From: Gemmatimonadota bacterium
Lineage (GTDB): Bacteria; Gemmatimonadota; Gemmatimonadetes; Longimicrobiales; Longimicrobiaceae
Reading direction: 5' to 3'
Assembly: GCA_019348475.1 (NCBI GenBank)
Contig: JAHWJJ010000126.1
Coordinates: 1 to 10,159, forward strand
DNA: 10,159 bases
The position numbers and the translations under genes were made by a program. This document shows, one piece after another, positions 6,949-10,159 of the stretch (position 1 is its first letter; each line of letters opens with the position of its first letter). Under the pieces are notes generated by a model, which did not search any database, was not told the DNA's origin, and saw only the letters and a list, made by a program, of their open reading frames with translations.

Positions 6949-7968
6949 ATGAAGTACCCGGACAAGCTGGACATCGAACAGCGGAACCTTGCGAACGAGC
7001 GCCAAGCGCAGCGGGTGGAAGCCGTGCGGCTGATCATGGAGGGCCGCGTCCTGGAAGTGGAACGCGATCGCGACCGCCTGGCGCGCTTCATCGCGCGCCG
7101 CGTGGACGTCGGTCTGGACGTCGCCACCGCCATCGCCGGCGGAAAGCGGCTGGAGACGCTGGAGCTTACGCCCGAGCAGGCGGATGCCGCGCGGGATGTC
7201 ACCGAAATCGACAACTCCGTTCCCGTAGCCTTCGCCGACCGGGCGCGTACCGTCTCGAAAGCGGTCGGGCGGCTGACCACCGGCTCCGGCCGCGCGAAGG
7301 GGACCTGCTTCATGATTTCCCCGCGCCTGGTGACGACCGCGGGGCACGTGCTCCCGGACGGTCATGCCGCCTCCCGCCGGCGGGTCGAATTCGATTTCGA
7401 ACGGAACGGCTCGCGCCTGCAGACGCGGGCGCGGTTCAGTCTCGACCCCGACACCTTTTTCCTCTCACCCCAGCAGCTGCAGTTCGACTGCGCGATCGTC
7501 GCCCTGGGCGACAAACTCGAAGCCACGGCGTTCACACCCGGGCACTGCCCGCTCAGCAACCGGGGCAACAAGCACGCGCTGGGGTACGTGGCCAACATCA
7601 TCCATCACCCGGGCGGAAGGACCAAGCAGCTGGTGCTGCGGGAGAACCGGCTGATCGACCGGCCGGAGGCGCCGGACGACAACAACGCGGTGGAACCGCG
7701 CGACTGGCTGCTGGTCTACCGCACCCAGACGGACCCGGGCTCGTCGGGAGCCCCGGTGTTCAACGACGACTGGGACGTACTGGCCGTGCACTTCTGGGGA
7801 ACGACGCTGCCCCCCCTGGACCTGGGGTGCGGCGTCAGGGTGGCGGACCAGGTGAACCACGGCGTACGCGCCAGCGCCATCTACAACCGGCTGCGGGCGT
7901 TGCGCGATCAGCTCACCCCCGACCAGCAGGCATTGCTGGACGAGGCGGCCCCTCCGCCCGGCAACTGA
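6949..7968 (+). CDS. Trypsin-like serine peptidase with helical N-terminal region
   Basis: The product has 339 residues. Residues 1-85 are charged and probably helical (DIEQRNLANERQAQRVEAVR), with no signal peptide or membrane span. A chymotrypsin-fold peptidase domain begins near residue 105: GSGRAKGTCFMIS, LVTTAGHV (His133), QLQFDCAIVAL (Asp180) and DPGSSGAPVF (Ser266), followed by VLAVHFWG. The triad is complete. Ser replaces the usual Asp before the catalytic Ser (GSSGAP rather than GDSGGP), as in many bacterial V8/Trypsin_2-type enzymes. A basic RLARFIARRV segment and an acidic, probably helical C-terminal tail (LTPDQQALLDEA) flank the domain. GGAG at 6938-6941 lies 7 bases before ATG 6949. 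As an apparently cytoplasmic protease it resembles those found in bacterial conflict systems, where an N-terminal region recruits partners; here that function is inferred. Confidence 0.9.
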   Translation: MKYPDKLDIEQRNLANERQAQRVEAVRLIMEGRVLEVERDRDRLARFIARRVDVGLDVATAIAGGKRLETLELTPEQADAARDVTEIDNSVPVAFADRARTVSKAVGRLTTGSGRAKGTCFMISPRLVTTAGHVLPDGHAASRRRVEFDFERNGSRLQTRARFSLDPDTFFLSPQQLQFDCAIVALGDKLEATAFTPGHCPLSNRGNKHALGYVANIIHHPGGRTKQLVLRENRLIDRPEAPDDNNAVEPRDWLLVYRTQTDPGSSGAPVFNDDWDVLAVHFWGTTLPPLDLGCGVRVADQVNHGVRASAIYNRLRALRDQLTPDQQALLDEAAPPPGN

Positions 7969-8084
7969 CCAGTGATGGTGAACCGCTAGAACGGATGGGC
8001 GGAGACATCAGCCACGGGCGTCCCGTCCGTCCCTCCTTCGTGCGAGTCTCTCCGCGCGTCTACTCCAGACAGGGAGACCCGCCG

Positions 8085-8684
8085 CTACCCCGCGATCTTC
8101 CCTGCGAACTCCACGAGGCGGCGGGTCTGGTGGCGGATGGCGGCCTTGATCTCGTCGCTCAGCTCGCCGCCGGTGGCGGTGACGGTGGTGCCGTACGGGT
8201 TGCCGCCCGCCGCTTTCAGCACCGGATCCGTGTAGCCCGGCGGCACGATGATGGCGCCCCAGTGCATCATCGTCGTATACAGCCCGATGAGCGTGGTCTC
8301 CTGGCCGCCGTGCGCGTTGTTGGCGCTGGTCATGGCCGTGACCGCCTTGTCGGCCAGCTTGCCCTGCGACCACAGCGGCCCCAGCGTGTCGATGAAGGCG
8401 CGCAGCTGGCTGGCGGAAACGCCATAGCGCGTTGGGGCGCTGAACAGGTACGCGTTGGCCCACTCCATGTCCGCGGGGGTGACCTCGGGGATGTCGGCGG
8501 TCAGCTCGGCCTGGGCGCGCCATGCGTCCTGCCCGTTCACCACCCCCTCCGGCGCCGTTTCGGGCGCCTTGCGCAGGCGCACCTCGGCGCCGGCGGCTTC
8601 CGCCGCCTCCACGGCGGTCTGCGCCATCCTGTGGTTGGTTCCGTAGGTGCTGTAATAGACGACGGCGAGACGAACGTTGCTCAT
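8085..8684 (-). CDS. wrbA: NAD(P)H:quinone oxidoreductase, WrbA type (flavodoxin fold)
   Basis: The 199-residue product matches WrbA in length and motif order. The FMN phosphate loop is [13 protein letters not shown] (residues 10-22). [20 protein letters not shown] (82-101) is the family's TPTRFG region. [20 protein letters not shown] (120-139) is the WrbA active-site loop, followed by [11 protein letters not shown] and NPYGTT. These FMN-dependent, usually tetrameric cytoplasmic enzymes make two-electron reductions of quinones with NAD(P)H and protect against oxidative stress. The start is the ATG at 8684-8682, five bases after GGAG (8689-8692 on this strand); the longer open frame upstream is not protein-like. 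It runs convergent to the protease gene (116-base gap), so it is not part of that operon. Confidence 0.95.
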   Translation of the reverse strand: MSNVRLAVVYYSTYGTNHRMAQTAVEAAEAAGAEVRLRKAPETAPEGVVNGQDAWRAQAELTADIPEVTPADMEWANAYLFSAPTRYGVSASQLRAFIDTLGPLWSQGKLADKAVTAMTSANNAHGGQETTLIGLYTTMMHWGAIIVPPGYTDPVLKAAGGNPYGTTVTATGGELSDEIKAAIRHQTRRLVEFAGKIAG

Positions 8685-9174
8685 TTTGCTCCACTGCGGA
8701 CGGGCCTGGAATGCCGCGCGACGGCATCCCGACGATTTCGCGAGGCGCGGGGCAGTCGCACGTGCCGTACCGCCCGGCGCGACAGGTGGATGGGAGACCG
8801 GCAGGTGTATGGGATCGGCGCCGCGTTCTGGAACCTCGCCGCCAGCTGGTGGGGAATTCCCGTCAGGGATGATTTCGATCTGCCGACGCTGGAATGCGCG
8901 GCGGGCGCTATCATCCCTCCGGACGATCAACCCAACGGGAGAGTGAGAGAACGTCAGCCGGGACGGGGTGGACAGCGGTGTGGGGGGATGCTCTACATCG
9001 GCCGGGGCTCGCGGTCCTCGAAACATTCCCGGCGGCCGTACGTATCTTCATCCCGCGCCGGCGGAAGGCCCTGCGGGGACACGGGTTGCGTCACCCCGCT
9101 TGCGCGGCGCGGCCGGCCGGCGGATACTATGGGCCGGCCCACCAACGGTTTCCCTCCCTGTCAGGAGTTCTCCC
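8685..9174. other. Divergent intergenic region, no confident gene
   Basis: This holds the start regions of wrbA (leftward) and the membrane protein (rightward). A hairpin at 8708-8730 (ATGCCG/CGGCAT, extended by two G-C pairs past one mismatch, loop CGCGA) lies 24 bases upstream of wrbA and could be an operator. A forward open stretch from ATG 8790 reads [19 protein letters not shown] but has no good ribosome site and runs on into low-quality sequence, so I do not call it. Confidence 0.55.
9100..9130 (+). promoter_or_regulatory. Possible promoter for the 128-aa membrane protein
   Basis: TTGCGC at 9100-9105 precedes GATACT at 9123-9128 by 17 bases; the alternative TACTAT at 9125-9130 would give 19. 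Each -10 candidate matches four of six consensus bases. GGCCGGCC octamers lie on both sides of the -10 element (9111-9118 and 9132-9139), though such octamers are expected by chance at this GC content. Confidence 0.4.
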
Positions 9175-9561
9175 GTGGAAGAAACGCACATGGCTCGCGG
9201 CGCGGGCGGCACCCCCGGCGGCATCCTGGAGTTCGTCATCGGCGTGGCGCTGGCGAGCGCCGGCGCCTACCTGCTCACCTCGCGGGTGATGGTGACCACG
9301 GGTTTCTGGAACTTCTGGGGGCAGAACTCGTTCGGCCTCACGCTGATCCCGCTGATGGTGGGGATCGGGATCGTGTTCTTCAACGGCCGCTCGTTCCTGG
9401 GGTGGATGCTGGTGATCGTGGGCTCGGTGATCATCCTGGCCGGCATCATCGCCAACATGAACATCTACTTTCAGCCGACCAGCCTGTTCAACACGGTGAT
9501 GATGCTGGCGCTGCTGGCCGGCGGCCTGGGACTGGTCGCGAAGTCCGTCCGGGCGCACTGA
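9175..9561 (+). CDS. Conserved-looking small multi-pass membrane protein, function unknown
   Basis: The 128-residue product has a short polar N-terminus and four likely membrane helices, at about residues 17-35, 54-70, 74-95 and 105-122. It has regular sequence features such as GFWNFWGQNSFGLTLIPLMV, FFNGRSFLGWML and YFQPTSLFNTVMMLALLAGG. It reminds me of uncharacterised membrane proteins from soil bacteria, but I can assign neither a family nor a role. GTG 9175 is chosen as start because AGGAG (9163-9167) sits seven bases upstream; ATG 9190 would be 22 bases away. It is a single-gene unit with a plausible promoter upstream and a strong hairpin about 50 bases past the stop. Confidence 0.85.
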   Translation: MEETHMARGAGGTPGGILEFVIGVALASAGAYLLTSRVMVTTGFWNFWGQNSFGLTLIPLMVGIGIVFFNGRSFLGWMLVIVGSVIILAGIIANMNIYFQPTSLFNTVMMLALLAGGLGLVAKSVRAH

Positions 9562-9608
9562 CTCCGGCAGGCGAATCCAGGTAGACACGTCTGAGGCGGA
9601 GACGACCG

Positions 9609-9637
9609 AGGGCGCGGAGACGGTGTCTCCGCGCCCT
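9609..9637. terminator. Bidirectional hairpin between convergent units
   Basis: AGGGCGCGGAGAC (9609-9621) and GTCTCCGCGCCCT (9625-9637) form a perfect 13-bp stem with a GGT loop. It lies between the stop of the membrane protein (9561) and the stop of the minus-strand remnant (9674), where it could end both transcripts. There is no real T-run on either side, so it is not a canonical intrinsic terminator. Confidence 0.65.
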
Positions 9638-9673
9638 TCGCGCGTAGATGGGTTCGATGCCGGTTCCTCGCCG

Positions 9674-10048
9674 TCAGCTCGCCCTGCGCAGGTGCTCCTC
9701 CGCCTGGCAGACGGCGTCCTGGCGGGTTTCGATGCGGTCCAGCGCCGCGGACAGCATCTCCCCGATGGAATGGACCGACAGCTCGCGGCCCTCCTGGTGT
9801 CCCGCGTGCACGTGCGCCGCCCGCACCAGCGCCGACTGCAGGTGGTCCAGCTCCATGTCCGCCTCGCCGGGTGGAACTGCGGCACGGGGCGCGGACGCAG
9901 CACGGGCGTGTGCGCGCGGCGCCGAGAGCGTCAGCCCGCCGGCCAGCGAATTCGCCTGCGCCTCGCGCTGCAGCAGGGTCGCGGAGACGCCGAAGCACTC
10001 GCACACGCTGCGGATCACCGCCGTGTGGTCCAGCTGCGTGTTGAAGAG
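9674..10048 (-). pseudogene. 5'-truncated remnant, probably the C-terminus of a phosphoesterase/phospholipase C-like protein
   Basis: The open frame gives about 124 residues from LFNTQLDHTAVIRSVCECFG onward. The phrase DHTAVIRSVCECFGVSATLL followed by LAGGLTLSAPR resembles the end of alkaline phosphatase-superfamily phosphoesterases (DHTS-like motif, then RFGL and LT...PR), and the tail MELDHLQSALVRAAHVHAGH resembles their last helix. The N-terminal catalytic part is absent: upstream of 10048 the frame becomes basic, non-protein-like sequence (TRHLTFSHHRHRKKG) with no usable ribosome site for its ATG at 10114, and a palindromic repeat sits at that point. I infer a deletion or insertion that removed the 5' end. 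Alternatively it is a small unique gene; the family assignment comes from motif memory only. Confidence 0.5.
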
Positions 10049-10113
10049 CCGTCCTTTCTTCCTGTGTCGATGATGAGAAAATGTGAGATGACGAGTGGAT
10101 GAACCGCAGTTCA

Positions 10114-10141
10114 ACCTCCCCCAGGGTTTTTTGGGGGAGGT
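10114..10141. repeat. 10-bp perfect hairpin, end of window
   Basis: ACCTCCCCCA (10114-10123) pairs with TGGGGGAGGT (10132-10141) around the loop GGGTTTTT. The T-run is in the loop, not after the stem, so this is not a terminator for the plus strand. The following GCGAGCCTGAGCGAGCGG resembles the GAGCGCAGCGAGCC core of the 1097-1134 palindrome, suggesting another dispersed intergenic element cut off by the window edge. Confidence 0.6.
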
Positions 10142-10159
10142 GCGAGCCTGAGCGAGCGG

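Noticed and set aside
8790..8945. Small forward open stretch with protein-like text ([20 protein letters not shown])
   Set aside because: No convincing ribosome site or natural end; it continues into non-protein-like sequence. Only conservation in relatives could rescue it.
5964..9139. Three GGCCGGCC octamers (5964, 9111, 9132) as possible binding sites
   Set aside because: At roughly 70% GC about two such octamers are expected by chance in 10 kb.
7827..9584. A 585-residue forward open frame spanning the protease end, wrbA antisense and the membrane protein
   Set aside because: It overlaps three confident genes in other frames and reads as low-quality sequence.
1..10159. CRISPR array, insertion sequence or prophage genes
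   Set aside because: No regularly spaced repeats, transposase or integrase reading frame is present, and the tRNA-Lys gene shows no duplicated 3' end marking an attachment site within the window.

Overview
The window is very GC-rich DNA. Its start choices, strong GC preference at third codon positions and palindromic intergenic repeats look like an environmental Gram-negative bacterium. The style of the intergenic elements and the large CHAT protein make me think of the Gemmatimonadota, Longimicrobium-like; this is inference from memory, not a database result.

Layout. Positions 1-932 hold the 3' end of tex (RNA-binding accessory protein, HhH and S1 domains). A 450-base non-coding stretch with hairpins and a REP-like palindrome follows, then a small DUF3817-type membrane protein (1390-1695). 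Next is a compact tRNA-Lys(UUU) unit with its own sigma70-like promoter (1805-1833) and a good intrinsic terminator (1927-1962). Positions 1963-2785 contain no convincing gene, but hold short tandem repeats, a second REP-like palindrome and an AT-richer island.

The centre is a same-strand group of three genes. A 1035-aa protein (2786-5893) has an N-terminal membrane segment, TPR-like helices and a C-terminal CHAT caspase-like domain with an intact His/Cys pair. A 286-aa protein (6008-6868) belongs to a family I cannot name and has a very strong Shine-Dalgarno. A 339-aa trypsin-like serine protease (6949-7968) has no signal peptide and a complete His/Asp/Ser triad. Two unrelated proteases bracketing an unknown protein resemble the protease-containing conflict or signalling modules described for CHAT and trypsin families in bacteria. 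This group is the best candidate for an undescribed system, though co-function is inferred only from gene order.

The rest is a convergent wrbA-type NAD(P)H:quinone oxidoreductase (8085-8684, minus), an intergenic region of about 490 bases, a 128-aa four-helix membrane protein of unknown function (9175-9561) ending in a strong hairpin, and on the minus strand a 5'-truncated remnant (9674-10048) that resembles the C-terminus of a phosphoesterase/phospholipase C-like protein. The window closes in another palindromic repeat (10114-10141).
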